NCBI GenBank assembly: GCA_038043445.1
Contig: JBBTBY010000022.1
Span: 1-59,468 of the forward strand
Source: Spirochaetota bacterium
GTDB taxonomy: Bacteria > Spirochaetota > Brachyspiria > Brachyspirales > JACRPF01
Direction of reading: 5' to 3'
Length of the DNA stretch: 59,468 nt
The notes under the pieces were generated by a model. That model worked only from the letters and a program-made list of their open reading frames with translations, did not search any database and had not been told where the DNA came from. Below are positions 9,776 to 19,863 of the stretch, one piece after another. Made by a program: the position numbers and the translations under genes. How positions within the stretch are numbered: position 1 is the first letter of the stretch; every line of letters begins with the position of its first letter.

Positions 9776-11985
9776 TGGGCGATCTCCTTCAGTGCCTTAA
9801 CAACTTTTATCAGCGTTGATCTCGTTACCGCTATTTTATCATCTATCTTCTTCACCGTATAATCATACCCATATGCCTCGCCGTGGAAACCAAGCATGGG
9901 ATTCTTCACCGCGAGCGTCCTGCATAACTTCGCGTTCGCTATCTCATCGCGTGCGATAACGGCCATCCGCGATAGAAGCCCGCGCTTGGTCTTGGTATCC
10001 TTTGCTTCGAGATACGCATTCCTTGTATCGATGAACTCAGTAACGTTCGCCGCCGTCAGTATCTGCGAGTGCACCGCAGCCGATACCGTGTATTCGCGGA
10101 TATAGTTCGTCTTGAGCGCGGCAGGAACTTTCTCTACTGCCTTCCTGATAAGCGCAAGCCCCTTCGCCCAGTCCGCGCAGAAATTCCTCAGGCATGAAAC
10201 GAGCTTCTCCGCCGTGAACGGTCCAAGATAACCCTTGATGTCATCGCCGAAATCAACGCGCTCCATGAGCGTATGATCCATGTCATATTTCACTTCGGCC
10301 GGAAGCAGCCACGCCACCGGTGTCGGCTTGCTGTTCTTTTCGAACATGAGCGGATATGCCGGCCCGAAATGCATCGGTCCCCAGTAGAGGAAGGGAATGC
10401 TGAACGGATAATGCGTCGCCGCGCGGTTGAAATGATCCCAAGCTTTCACGAACGATACTGCCGCCTTCGCCCCGAATTCCTTTGCCGCGAACGATGACAG
10501 ATAGCCATCGATGCTTGCCGGGAGGGGATCCCATGAGAATGCGTTTGCAAGCTCGGTGTTCGGGGAGAGTATATTCCCGAAATTCCAGCATTCCATCGCA
10601 CCGGTGACGCCGTGCTCCTTCGCGCGCAGGAACTTCTCCGCAAGATTGCGGTAGAGCGGGAAATACGGCACCGAGCCTATCTCATGCGTCGTGCCTATCT
10701 GCAGCTTCGCGAATATCTCGCGCCCGCCGCTCTTCGCTTCGCGCGCCGTCCCGATGAAGCGGTCAGCGGGTCCGACGAAGGTAAGGCTGTATTCATCGAT
10801 AAGATGCTCGAACCCATCCGTCACACGTTTCGAACCGCGGTCGAAATCGCCCATAACGATGACGTCCTTTGGGAGAGCGCGTATCATCTCCGACTGCGGG
10901 TCCGGATAGAACATGCTCCAGCTCCAGTTCCAGACAATGACCCGCGCGTTGGGATTTGCTGATCTCACTCCTTCATTGATGAGCGATACCAGTTCACCGA
11001 TGACTTCCTCAGGCTTCCGATCGCGGCAGCGCGGGCACTGCATCCGATCGTTCTTCCCTTCGAATTGTGTAGCGCGCGTTGAAAAATGTGAATAGCAATG
11101 GGTATGATGCTCCGACGCGGTGATGAGTATGACGCCGCCGAGATCGGCAACGTTCGAGAACACATACTTCATCCCTTCGCGAAGGAATGACTTCACCTCC
11201 GGCGTGCTCGTGCAGAGCGCCGCCGCCTTCTCGGGCGCATGGTGCTCACCCTTCACCTGCGGATATTTCTGAAAGAATGGATCATCTTCTCGCTTAAAGA
11301 GCGGTTCGTTGAAATAGATAAAGACCTTGATGCCGTACCGTGCCGCCCGCTGGACAAGATCATTGAGCCCGGCGATCTTTTCATCCGAGCCCGCGCCGAA
11401 TTCGGGGAAGACATCGACCTTTGCAAGATCGGCCAATTTGCCGCGGAGCCACACGCCGTTGAATCCCTGATGCGCTATCTTCCTGAGATAATTGTCCGGA
11501 TATGCGGTTCGTACGCGCGTGAATTCATCCGCGTAGAAGAACGCCATGGGGGAGCGGAGAATGCGTGTCGTGAGCGACGGGCTTTTCGCTATTGTGCCGA
11601 TCGGCAGTATCGGGGCCTCGCGTCCTCGCATAATGTCTTCGAGATGGAAGAGAGCATACATGATGCCGCTGTCATCGCCCGCAATGCGTATCGCATCGTC
11701 CGTGATGGTTCTCGTATATGCTTCCGGTTTTTCTCCGTTCTCCTGCACAAGCGATATCGTGTACTTCGCATCGGTGCGCCGCTGCCGTATGGTCACTCCG
11801 GACGCTTTCATGAACTCTCGCCATCCTTTGACCGCCGCGTTCACCTGCGGGGATGTACTTTCGGTGAATATCCCCCATGTGCCGGAAAGGCGGATCTCAC
11901 CCTTCTTCGGCATTGCCTTTCGGAAGCGAGGGGTGTCCGCCGTCATCGATTCTCGAAGATCGGCAAAGAACGGTATCGTTTTCAC
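9772..11985 (-). CDS. GH20-like hexosaminidase-fold protein
   Basis: The 737-residue protein has an N-terminal zincin-like fold (about residues 45-140: GIMYALFHLEDIMRG) followed by a TIM barrel (about 145-480). This is the order seen in GH20 and GH67 enzymes. The barrel includes GFNGVWLRGKLADL, VFIYFNEPLF, HHTHCYSH, a CPRC pair and VIVWNWSWSM. The canonical GH20 Asp-Glu catalytic pair is not obvious, so the activity is open. The remaining 250 residues are mainly helical. No signal peptide is seen, unlike most neighbours, which suggests cytoplasmic action. It starts 17 nt after the stop of the gene at 12003 and overlaps the DUF4838 gene by 4 nt. Confidence 0.6.
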   Translation of the reverse strand: MKTIPFFADLRESMTADTPRFRKAMPKKGEIRLSGTWGIFTESTSPQVNAAVKGWREFMKASGVTIRQRRTDAKYTISLVQENGEKPEAYTRTITDDAIRIAGDDSGIMYALFHLEDIMRGREAPILPIGTIAKSPSLTTRILRSPMAFFYADEFTRVRTAYPDNYLRKIAHQGFNGVWLRGKLADLAKVDVFPEFGAGSDEKIAGLNDLVQRAARYGIKVFIYFNEPLFKREDDPFFQKYPQVKGEHHAPEKAAALCTSTPEVKSFLREGMKYVFSNVADLGGVILITASEHHTHCYSHFSTRATQFEGKNDRMQCPRCRDRKPEEVIGELVSLINEGVRSANPNARVIVWNWSWSMFYPDPQSEMIRALPKDVIVMGDFDRGSKRVTDGFEHLIDEYSLTFVGPADRFIGTAREAKSGGREIFAKLQIGTTHEIGSVPYFPLYRNLAEKFLRAKEHGVTGAMECWNFGNILSPNTELANAFSWDPLPASIDGYLSSFAAKEFGAKAAVSFVKAWDHFNRAATHYPFSIPFLYWGPMHFGPAYPLMFEKNSKPTPVAWLLPAEVKYDMDHTLMERVDFGDDIKGYLGPFTAEKLVSCLRNFCADWAKGLALIRKAVEKVPAALKTNYIREYTVSAAVHSQILTAANVTEFIDTRNAYLEAKDTKTKRGLLSRMAVIARDEIANAKLCRTLAVKNPMLGFHGEAYGYDYTVKKIDDKIAVTRSTLIKVVKALKEIAQ

Positions 11986-12002
11986 TGCATGCCCCCGCGG
12001 TT

Positions 12003-13388
12003 CTATTCCTGCTGTATGACTATCTCATCGAAACAGACGCTGTCTTTGGAATTCACATTGTAGAGGACAAGTCCGGCACGCTCGGTAAGATTCGTGCTCG
12101 CCGTGAATGTGCTGTTGTACGCATGCCATTGCCCGTCGCAGGGCGCTGTATCGCCGATACGCCCGAACGTTTCGAGCACATTGTTCGGCGTGTAATTCAT
12201 GACCGACACCATCGCATGGGTCGGTACTGCGGATGCACCGACGCCTTTTTTGATCGCGCCTGATATCGAATACCGGACACCGGGAACAAGCGTGAGCGGG
12301 AATTTTTTATATTTATACGAACCGTCACCGGCAAGCATAAGACATCCCGCACCTTTGAACGCGTCTTTCGCTATCGATTCACCCGTGCCGAGTTTCATAC
12401 CCTCCGCGGTATCAAAAGAAAAGCGGAATGATGCGGGCGCGTCAGCCTTCGCCGCCGACAAGACCTTTTCACCGAGCATGGCGGACACGACATTCGATCC
12501 TGCCGCTTCCCATGTCTCTGCCGGCGCATCGAACGCCCGTACGTCTATCTCGTAAGAGAATGACGCACCGGGTGTGCGTGCCGGGTCAATCTGCAGATAC
12601 AGCTTATTGTCGTACGTGCGATTCCAGAATGAATTCCAGAAACCGGCACGGCCTTCATACACGCGGGGATACACCAATGCTATCCCGATGTTCTCGATCG
12701 GATCATGGACGAGCGCATAGCGGATGTTCTTCCTGAGCGAGAACGAATTGTCATCGCCGAATTCCCCGCGGACGTACGCGCCTTTGTCATCGAGCACGAT
12801 CCATGCGCGTGTCGTGTTCGTGAATATATGCATGAACATATACATATAGTTCACATTCGAGCAGCCGTCCGACGCTGCGGTGAACGAGTACTCCTCATGG
12901 ATGCCGCTCGGCGATATCGTTACCCTCGATTCATGTGAATAGAGAAAGCCGCTGATCGCAGATACGAATCGGCTTTTTTTTCTGATCGTGAACGCATCAC
13001 CCTCGATGCGCAATCCTTCCTGTACGGGATGCACGGCCGCCATGCCGTTATTCGAAACGATACAATCAATGGCATCGACCTCTTCCGGCCTATGACCGGT
13101 GCCGAGAAAGGGATCGATGCCTTTGGGGACGACCTTTTCATTGAGCACCGGCTGCATGAAGCCCGACGGCACAAAAATGCATTTGCCGCGGTAGGATGTT
13201 TCGCGGAATGTCCAGCCCGTTTTCTGCGCAAATCGCATTTTGTAATCGCCCGCCGAGACGATGAGCGACGGTCCTTCAGGATGGACTTTTACAAAAACAG
13301 CCGCTGCATCCGAACAGAATGCGAACGCCGCCGAAACAAGTACAGCAAGAACGACGACTGCACGATCAGGCATGATGTATCGCTTCAT
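12003..13388 (-). CDS. Exported protein of unknown function with C-terminal carbohydrate-binding-like module
   Basis: I do not recognise the family. The chosen ATG at 13388 has GGGGGA 6 nt upstream and gives a 461-residue protein with a signal peptide ending near AFAFCSDAAA. Residues about 25-310 are beta-rich with many aromatics (NYMYMFMHIFTN, YALVHDPIENIGIALVYP, AGFWNSFWNRTYD), as in catalytic-site-free beta-sandwich proteins or heparinase-like accessory proteins. Residues about 320-460 have the layout of a CBM4/CBM16-type jelly roll (GCLMLAGDGSYKY; DGQWHAYNSTFTA; ERAGLVLYNV; CFDEIVIQ). It sits in the operon between the pectate-lyase-like gene (16 nt upstream) and the GH20-like gene. Confidence 0.55.
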   Translation of the reverse strand: MKRYIMPDRAVVVLAVLVSAAFAFCSDAAAVFVKVHPEGPSLIVSAGDYKMRFAQKTGWTFRETSYRGKCIFVPSGFMQPVLNEKVVPKGIDPFLGTGHRPEEVDAIDCIVSNNGMAAVHPVQEGLRIEGDAFTIRKKSRFVSAISGFLYSHESRVTISPSGIHEEYSFTAASDGCSNVNYMYMFMHIFTNTTRAWIVLDDKGAYVRGEFGDDNSFSLRKNIRYALVHDPIENIGIALVYPRVYEGRAGFWNSFWNRTYDNKLYLQIDPARTPGASFSYEIDVRAFDAPAETWEAAGSNVVSAMLGEKVLSAAKADAPASFRFSFDTAEGMKLGTGESIAKDAFKGAGCLMLAGDGSYKYKKFPLTLVPGVRYSISGAIKKGVGASAVPTHAMVSVMNYTPNNVLETFGRIGDTAPCDGQWHAYNSTFTASTNLTERAGLVLYNVNSKDSVCFDEIVIQQE

Positions 13389-13404
13389 TCGTATCCCCCG
13401 TATT

Positions 13405-15462
13405 CTATTTTCGAAGCGCGCGGAGATCGACAGCATGCTTCCACTCCCCCGGTGCGGTAATGAGCGAACTGCGAACGAGCCGCCAGAGATCCGGTGTTTT
13501 CAGCTTCTCGATGCCATCGGTCTCTGCATACGAGATCTGATCGCCGAATACATTGTCGATGATAAGAACCCCGCGCCGCTGTTCAGTAAATCCCTGAATA
13601 TTCCCAAGAATAACGGCATTCGTATTGTTCGGTATGGAAATATTCCGAATATTCACATTCATGCCGCTGCAGAGCACGCCGAGCGGCGACTCGAGTTTCG
13701 TTGCGGACGTTTTTTTCCATACGACACAATTCTCGATGTTTATCTGCGCGTTGAGCGTACCGTCATCGACGGCGTCAAAAAGGAGCGGCTCATCCTTATC
13801 CCATTCGAACCGGACATTATTGATATTGAACTTTCCGTTGCTTCTGTTTATCGACGGCCCGCCGCCGGCACCGTCGCTGTATATCCTGTTCGGCCTCAAC
13901 TTCAGTGCCGACCCCATGCCGATCATCGCACCGCCGAATACGCTGATATGGCCGCCCGCCTCAACAAGGAATGCGGTAGCACGGCCGGTGTTCTCAGGGC
14001 GCGGCATTCCCCACCAGTCGCAGCCGAAAAAGTCGAGGCTCATAGCCTGCGCATTTCGCAGATGGAGCGCGATCGCGTTATGGATGAAACGGCACGAATA
14101 GAACTGCTGCGTGTCTCCCATGTCGGTGCCGGCGACATCGACTGCCTGATAGAATCCGACAATGCCGATATTATCGTATCGTATCTGGAACGCCGATGGT
14201 CGGCCTTTGCTGTTCGGGTCTTTCAAGAATGAATTGACAATATAGAAACCGGTCGATCTGTTGTCGCGGCGATGCTCGGTACCGGCGGTGATGGTAAAAT
14301 CGCGGAATGCGAGCGTGCCGGCGTACTGCACCCAGAAGAGCGGCTCGGGCTTCGTGAAATAGAGCACCGTGAGCCAGCCGCGGCCTGCGCCGGACAAGGT
14401 GAATCCACGGAAGTCCTGGATCTTCACGGTACGGTTGATGATATACTGGCCGCTCGGCATATACACCGAGCTTGAGCCGTATTGATATTCTTTTTTCCAC
14501 GACAGATCTGCGGAGACTTTTTCATCCGTCGCTTTTCCGATGTAGCGGTACGCCCGGGCATAACGGATCGCCTCGCAGAGCCCGAGAAGATCGCGTTCAT
14601 CGTCGAGGAGATAATTGCCTTTCCCGTACCGCGCATCCAACTCGTTCTGGCTTTTGTATTTCTCACGCAGGGGATGCGATGTTCCGTCTCCCACTGCGCC
14701 GAAATCCCGTATGTTCAGAACGCTGAACGCCTTCTCTTCGCTCACGCCGGGGAGATTCGTTTCGGGAACATACGGCGGTGTATTCCCGAATTCGTACGGC
14801 TGTCCAAGCGGCAGCGGCATCGACACGATGGAGAACACCGTCGACGGTTCATATCCGGGATCTTTTCTCACGATGAGGACAGCATCGATCTTAAGCCCGT
14901 CTTCCCGGCTCTTAAGCGTCAGCGAATGTCTTCCCTTTCCGAGGGTGAATGTACGCCGCTGTTTGTAATCGACCGCTTCGCCGATACGCTCGCGGACGCA
15001 GTCGTACGACCATGTGTGAGAATTCTGAACGTCCCAGACGGCGGGAGCGGAATTATCCATAGACACGAAGATAGAGTCATCCCTGCTGTCTTCTGCGATA
15101 AGCCGCGCAAATATAATATGATCACCCGCGTCCTTTATATCGAATGTGAACGTACATCCCCCTGTGTTCAGACCCGTCTCATTCGGGACGACGATATATC
15201 TTCCCCCGGAAGCGTCTTCATCGTTCTCTACGATCATCGGCGATTCGATAACACCTGATTCGGCTTCGATGAATATTACCCCGGGCTTTGCCGGATCGAG
15301 CGATACCGATCTCTGCCCCAGTACGATCGCGCCTGTGCAGCATGCTATGACTATCGCGATAATGATACGGCTCGTGATCCTCTGCGGTAGAGATGCTTCC
15401 CGACAAACATCAGATGCGACAATGCTCTCCGTCCACCGGCATTCCTTCAAGCGCTTCATCAT
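13405..15462 (-). CDS. Membrane-anchored or exported pectate-lyase-superfamily beta-helix protein
   Basis: The start chosen is the first of two adjacent ATGs (15462 and 15459), directly after GGGAGGT and overlapping the upstream stop. Longer open frame upstream lies inside the previous gene and is discounted. The 685-residue product has a hydrophobic segment near residues 32-50 (IIIAIVIACCTGAIVLG). A CBM6/35-like jelly roll follows (about 60-190: FIEAESG, GDHIIFARLI, LKIDAVLIV). Then comes a Pectate_lyase_3 type right-handed beta-helix starting with INIRDFGAVGDG-like sequence (NIRDFGAVGDG). Such proteins are polysaccharide lyases or hydrolases acting on pectin-like chains; catalytic residues cannot be assigned by eye. 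Confidence 0.75.
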   Translation of the reverse strand: MMKRLKECRWTESIVASDVCREASLPQRITSRIIIAIVIACCTGAIVLGQRSVSLDPAKPGVIFIEAESGVIESPMIVENDEDASGGRYIVVPNETGLNTGGCTFTFDIKDAGDHIIFARLIAEDSRDDSIFVSMDNSAPAVWDVQNSHTWSYDCVRERIGEAVDYKQRRTFTLGKGRHSLTLKSREDGLKIDAVLIVRKDPGYEPSTVFSIVSMPLPLGQPYEFGNTPPYVPETNLPGVSEEKAFSVLNIRDFGAVGDGTSHPLREKYKSQNELDARYGKGNYLLDDERDLLGLCEAIRYARAYRYIGKATDEKVSADLSWKKEYQYGSSSVYMPSGQYIINRTVKIQDFRGFTLSGAGRGWLTVLYFTKPEPLFWVQYAGTLAFRDFTITAGTEHRRDNRSTGFYIVNSFLKDPNSKGRPSAFQIRYDNIGIVGFYQAVDVAGTDMGDTQQFYSCRFIHNAIALHLRNAQAMSLDFFGCDWWGMPRPENTGRATAFLVEAGGHISVFGGAMIGMGSALKLRPNRIYSDGAGGGPSINRSNGKFNINNVRFEWDKDEPLLFDAVDDGTLNAQINIENCVVWKKTSATKLESPLGVLCSGMNVNIRNISIPNNTNAVILGNIQGFTEQRRGVLIIDNVFGDQISYAETDGIEKLKTPDLWRLVRSSLITAPGEWKHAVDLRALRK

Positions 15463-18400
15463 CGCACCTCCCACACAGTAACCGAACGCGGCGGCACAGT
15501 GAACGTTCGCGTCACATTCGCCGGGATCTTTTCTCTCTTTGTGCCCGACTCGTTCTCCGTTACGATAAGTTCGAGCTCTTTTTTCTGCATGCCATAGCGT
15601 GCGGCTGAGAACGGATAAACCGCCGTGACAGCATTCGGCGAGACATTGACGAACAGAATGAGCGATCCCTGCTTTGACTTCCATGCACCGGTCATAAGCG
15701 CATCAGCGGTCACCGGCGGCTGCTTCTGCCAGCCCCAGTCGGCGGTCATCGTCGGTATGGGTGATGTGATCACGGGGGGATGCTGCATCTCTCCTGCGCT
15801 GAAATATTCCCGATATTTATAACGGATGCGCGCCGCCATGGCGATGAACGGCCCCGCTTCGTTCTCAAGCACTATCTTCGGATCGAGCCAGCCGATCTGT
15901 TCGCCGAACACGAGGGACTGTCCCGCTTTTGCGAAATGCCCGTTCACATCCTTGCCGTAATAGGCGCGCCCGAAAACCTCTACCGCGCCCGCATAGACCG
16001 CAGCGAAGAGGGGTATCGCATTCTCTTTTTGGAACGCCCACCCGAGGGCGCCGTCGAAGCATTTTGCATACACTTCCGCATTGTCTTCCGATGTCAGTAT
16101 GCCGCCCTTCGGCGCTAACTCATCACGGATACGTTTTATGAGCGGCCAATAGCCCTGCTCTGTCCACCATGAACCTCCGCCGACGGGATGGCCGTGTGAT
16201 GCATCGAAGCAGTGTACCGGCCGGGCTGCTGCTATCTGGTCCATATAAACGCCGTCAACGCCCACCTCGTCCACGAGTTTTTTCACGGTATTGTACATCG
16301 TATCCTGCCATATCTTCGATGCGGGACACATCACGGCGAGGCGCACAGGACTTCCGTCCTTTTCCTTGGAGCTGTACGATTCAGCGTAGATGCCGTTCGT
16401 AGCATCTTTCGCCGCGCCCGCCAATCCCTTCGACGTGAAAGAAAAGTCCTCTGATTCCTTATCCCGTGTATCCCACAGGCGTCCGTTGATGTAGGGCATC
16501 ACACGTACTTTCGACGCATGCAATCGCGCAAGCCCTGCGGTAAACAGAGGCTTCGGCGGAAAATAGTTCGGATAATCATTGTCGAACGGAGCGTTATGCC
16601 AGCTGTACCAATGTATCGCTGCGGGTACTTGTGCGTATTCCGCCATGCGTGCGGTGTTCGAGGCGAGCGTATCCGATGTGTTTCCGAGCGCCCATATGCT
16701 GATATCCTTGAACCATTGCGGTGTATCGGCGCGTCCATTCTCATTCATGGGGGGCATCCACTGCGCTTCGCGCCGCACCCAGGATCTGTACATCCGCGCG
16801 GCGTCGAACCAGTCGCCGGTAAAAACGGCGAGCGCCGCCTTGCCGGGCATGGCAAAGCTGTTGCCTGCCGACATGCCGCCGATGGTCCATCGCACGGAAT
16901 GACGTATCTCTCCATTCCCGGTCTGCACCTCAAAATATTTGAACGAACCCTTCGGGTCCTCGGCTGCAAAATAGATGCCGCTTTTCGCATCATAGAGCGC
17001 TGCGAAGGCCATATTTATCTCGCCGGTGGGGTAGGAATGTGTTACACCGAACGACACGGGCTGTATCGACGGTGAACGGGAGAGCGTGCCTGACCGCTGC
17101 GGGAGCGCGAGCACATCGTCATCGGCGCCGTCAAGCGCGCGGAAACTCCAACGCGGGAACACGACCTCCGAAAGCACCGCATCCGCAACACCCTGCACCG
17201 AAAGCCCGAGCAGCAACTTTCCGTCGGAAGGTGTTATTTCGGATCGTACCGTAAGCGGCCATTGATCGTACGTCCAGGTCAGCACAAGTCCTTTTTTTTC
17301 GGGCGTTGCCGCGACAGCGCAGCGTACCGCAGGTGACATTGCATCCAGAGAACGGGTCTCCTTGCCGGCGGTGCATTGCAGCGCCCATATCGGCGTCGGC
17401 CGCGAAAGCAGTTCGCGCTGCGCGAGAAGATCGAATATGCTTACAATGCTTGCCGTGCCGTTCGTTTTACGGATACCGATACCGATCTTCCCGTCATCGA
17501 TAAGGACGATGTCGTCTGACGAAACGGAGAACCATGGCAGCGATCGAAGGGGCGCGCGCTTCGCATCGATAGCCTGTATCTTCGATAGCGTGTCGATAGC
17601 GCCGCGATAATCGCCGACAGCGGCCTGTGCGCGTACAAGCGAAAGCACCCATCCGCGCTGCCCGTCTTTTTCCGCGACGCGCAAACATCCTTGTATCTTT
17701 TCATCGATGCTGTCAAGCGATATCCGCGCCGAGGGCGGTGCGACTACCGAGGTATCAATGCGGGAGAAAGCCGCATCATCGGTCGCGCCGATATAGAGGA
17801 TCGTATCATAGGACAGATCGCCGCCGCTCCACATAGTAATGCCGCCGTCCTTGATGTATGTCCCGTAGCCGCCGCGTCCGTCGTACATGATCTGCCTGCT
17901 CCCTTTGAGCGCAATGACATTGCTGTCCGTGATAAGACCGGCCCAGCGGCTCGTCATGTTCACCTTTTTATCCGCAAGCAGTTTTTTCCGTTCCACCATC
18001 CCGCCGCCCTGCCATTCGGAAACACTGTCATCGGCGACATTGATCTCCATGAAATGTATCTCTTTCCATGGCCCCGACGAATTGCCGCCCACCTGCGAGG
18101 ACACGCGTATATAGGGCGAGTTCGCACAGTAGGTGAAGCGGTATTTCGCGCGGGGGCCGCCCGGTGCGGCAACGCCCCGTTCATTCATATACTGCGCCGA
18201 TGTTTCGATGATGGCAACGATGGGTCCCTGTGCTATCATCTGCACTGCCGCGTCCTTGTCACAGCGCAGCCAGTAGACGCCGCCCTTTTCTTTCTGGAAC
18301 ACACGGTCATTGATCTGGAAATTCGTCAGTCTCTTCCCGCTCTTCGGGAAGGATATTTCCGTGGGCATGCCGCCCATGCGTGCAGTATGGGTGACGATGA

Positions 18401-18803
18401 AGAATTCATTTTCGACAACAATTGTCCCGTCGCCCGCGGTGACGCGGACCGGCGTACCCGTGAACTGCATCGCCGCAGCCTGGCTCACGAGATCGATCGA
18501 GAACTTCCCTGCAATGCTGCCGCTCGGCGGCATGAGCGCAAGTATCCCGCGCTCTGAACCGACGGGACTGAACTGCACGGGAACACTTGTCTTCCCGGAA
18601 GTATCGACCCACGCAGCGGCGACAGTCTCCGTTCTTATCTCGTTGCGTATCCCCAATGCATCCCGTATGTCGGAAATATCTATAGTGACAATGACCGGGA
18701 GCGGCTCACTGCTTGAGACCGCATCGACAGTGATGCTCATGCGGTCGGATTCTCCCCCGAGGGCGACGGCGGCAAAGCATAATGAAGCGATGATCTGTTT
18801 CAT
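15459..18803 (-). CDS. Exported DUF6259-type TIM-barrel glycosidase-like protein
   Basis: The product is about 1114 residues with a signal peptide (KQIIASLCFAAVALGG). The first 500 residues are beta-sandwich. The region from about 640 on is a barrel with IHWYSWHNAPFDND and DGVYMDQIAAARPVHC (near residue 850), followed by GGILTSEDNAE. These match the DUF6259 family, which resembles clan GH-D/GH-K glycosidases; the Asp in GVYMD and the Glu in SEDNAE are candidate catalytic residues. The ATG at 18803 is preceded by GGAG with 7 nt; an ATG at 18815 is also possible. It is the first gene of the operon, 15 nt downstream of a LacI-type operator, and its stop overlaps the next start. Confidence 0.75.
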   Translation of the reverse strand: MKQIIASLCFAAVALGGESDRMSITVDAVSSSEPLPVIVTIDISDIRDALGIRNEIRTETVAAAWVDTSGKTSVPVQFSPVGSERGILALMPPSGSIAGKFSIDLVSQAAAMQFTGTPVRVTAGDGTIVVENEFFIVTHTARMGGMPTEISFPKSGKRLTNFQINDRVFQKEKGGVYWLRCDKDAAVQMIAQGPIVAIIETSAQYMNERGVAAPGGPRAKYRFTYCANSPYIRVSSQVGGNSSGPWKEIHFMEINVADDSVSEWQGGGMVERKKLLADKKVNMTSRWAGLITDSNVIALKGSRQIMYDGRGGYGTYIKDGGITMWSGGDLSYDTILYIGATDDAAFSRIDTSVVAPPSARISLDSIDEKIQGCLRVAEKDGQRGWVLSLVRAQAAVGDYRGAIDTLSKIQAIDAKRAPLRSLPWFSVSSDDIVLIDDGKIGIGIRKTNGTASIVSIFDLLAQRELLSRPTPIWALQCTAGKETRSLDAMSPAVRCAVAATPEKKGLVLTWTYDQWPLTVRSEITPSDGKLLLGLSVQGVADAVLSEVVFPRWSFRALDGADDDVLALPQRSGTLSRSPSIQPVSFGVTHSYPTGEINMAFAALYDAKSGIYFAAEDPKGSFKYFEVQTGNGEIRHSVRWTIGGMSAGNSFAMPGKAALAVFTGDWFDAARMYRSWVRREAQWMPPMNENGRADTPQWFKDISIWALGNTSDTLASNTARMAEYAQVPAAIHWYSWHNAPFDNDYPNYFPPKPLFTAGLARLHASKVRVMPYINGRLWDTRDKESEDFSFTSKGLAGAAKDATNGIYAESYSSKEKDGSPVRLAVMCPASKIWQDTMYNTVKKLVDEVGVDGVYMDQIAAARPVHCFDASHGHPVGGGSWWTEQGYWPLIKRIRDELAPKGGILTSEDNAEVYAKCFDGALGWAFQKENAIPLFAAVYAGAVEVFGRAYYGKDVNGHFAKAGQSLVFGEQIGWLDPKIVLENEAGPFIAMAARIRYKYREYFSAGEMQHPPVITSPIPTMTADWGWQKQPPVTADALMTGAWKSKQGSLILFVNVSPNAVTAVYPFSAARYGMQKKELELIVTENESGTKREKIPANVTRTFTVPPRSVTVWEVR

Positions 18804-18817
18804 TGTGTTCTCCATAA

Positions 18818-18829
18818 TGTAACGTTACA
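18818..18829. promoter_or_regulatory. LacI-type operator at the +1 of the DUF6259 operon
   Basis: TGTAACGTTACA is a perfect palindrome with the central CG typical of LacI/GalR operators. It covers the predicted transcription start (about 18827) and lies between the LacI gene at 18859-19863 and the operon it probably controls. Confidence 0.75.
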
Positions 18830-18833
18830 CCAT

Positions 18834-18862
18834 ATAGTAGTACATCGAAGGTGCACTGTCAA
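18834..18862 (-). promoter_or_regulatory. Promoter of the DUF6259-to-GH28 operon
   Basis: TTGACA (18857-18862), a 17-nt spacer and TACTAT (18834-18839). The -35 box overlaps the stop codon of the LacI gene. The operator at 18818-18829 covers the start point, so repressor binding should block this promoter. Confidence 0.75.
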
Positions 18863-19863
18863 CCAGCCTCGGTCCTGCGTGTTACCGAAGACCGCTCGAT
18901 GATCTTTGCCGGGAGATATGTCTTCTCATCGATGGTTCCGCCCGCAATGCTCGCAAGCATGAGCGACATGATGCGTTCCCCAAGCTGGCGTGTCGATTGA
19001 TCGACGGTAGTGAGAGGCACGGCAAGCATGCGCCCAAGCGCGAGATTTCCAAAGCCCATGATGGATATAGCATCGGGTATCTTCACGCCGCTTTCAATGA
19101 GCGAGAGCTCTACGCCTGCGGCGACCTGATCATTGATGCAGAGGACGGCATCGGGACGTTCCGCGATGATATGCGCGGCACATGCACGCCCGCCATCCTC
19201 AGTGATCGCGGATGAGAACACCTGCGGCTGCGTCAGCTTCACATCAGTGATCGCGCGAGTAAGCCCTTTACAGCGGAGCACGGAGCAGCCGTTCTTCTCG
19301 TCGTACCCGGCGAACGCTATCTTTTTCATCCCTTGATCGATGAGATACTTCCCCGCATCGTATCCCGCGCGTTCGTCATCGATACCGACCCACGGTAATT
19401 CGCCGTTATCCGCAAGGGACATGTGTTCGTCAAAGCATATCAAGGGACGATCGAATCTTTCCATTTCCTTAAGCACAGTTTCGGCGGCGACACACCCGGC
19501 AGGCACCACGCAGAGGCCTTCCACCTGATATTGATTGTATAACCCGATGAGTTCGGCAAGCTTGGCATCGCGCATATCGTGCTTCGCGATGAGTATATGA
19601 TATCCCGCCGCATGCGCTGCCGTTTCAAGTCCGTCAATTATCTCCGGGAAAAAGCTGTTGGACAGTTCAGGTACGATGACGCCGATGAGATTTGTCTTTC
19701 CCGTTATCATCGCGGCGGCAAGCGCGTTGGGGCGATAGCCAAGCTCGTTAGCAAGCGTGCGTATGCGCGCTTTCGTGTCCGCACCGATGTCCGGGAAGTC
19801 ATTGAGCGCGCGGCGCACCGTACTGACGGATACGTTCGCGCGTTTTGCGATTTCCTTTATCAT
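18859..19863 (-). CDS. LacI family transcriptional repressor
   Basis: The protein has 334 residues. Residues 2-50 form the LacI helix-turn-helix and hinge helix (IKEIAKRANVSVSTVRRALN; ELGYRPNALAAAMITGKTN), and residues about 58-330 a periplasmic-binding-protein fold (IGVIVPELSNSFFPEIIDGL; DAVLCINDQVAAGVE; SIMGFGN; TTVDQSTRQLGE). Such proteins lose DNA affinity when a sugar or phosphosugar binds. The ATG shares a base with the upstream stop (TGATG), so it is coupled to the LamG-DUF6067 gene. As the last gene of the 27130-18859 operon, it probably represses both that operon (operator 27153-27180) and the next one (18818-18829). Confidence 0.95.
   Translation of the reverse strand: MIKEIAKRANVSVSTVRRALNDFPDIGADTKARIRTLANELGYRPNALAAAMITGKTNLIGVIVPELSNSFFPEIIDGLETAAHAAGYHILIAKHDMRDAKLAELIGLYNQYQVEGLCVVPAGCVAAETVLKEMERFDRPLICFDEHMSLADNGELPWVGIDDERAGYDAGKYLIDQGMKKIAFAGYDEKNGCSVLRCKGLTRAITDVKLTQPQVFSSAITEDGGRACAAHIIAERPDAVLCINDQVAAGVELSLIESGVKIPDAISIMGFGNLALGRMLAVPLTTVDQSTRQLGERIMSLMLASIAGGTIDEKTYLPAKIIERSSVTRRTEAG

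Noticed and set aside
15463-15684. N-terminal extension of the pectate-lyase-like protein (74 codons)
   Set aside because: It lies inside the DUF6259 gene; the ATG at 15462 has a clear ribosome site and the signal/TM helix then falls near the N-terminus.
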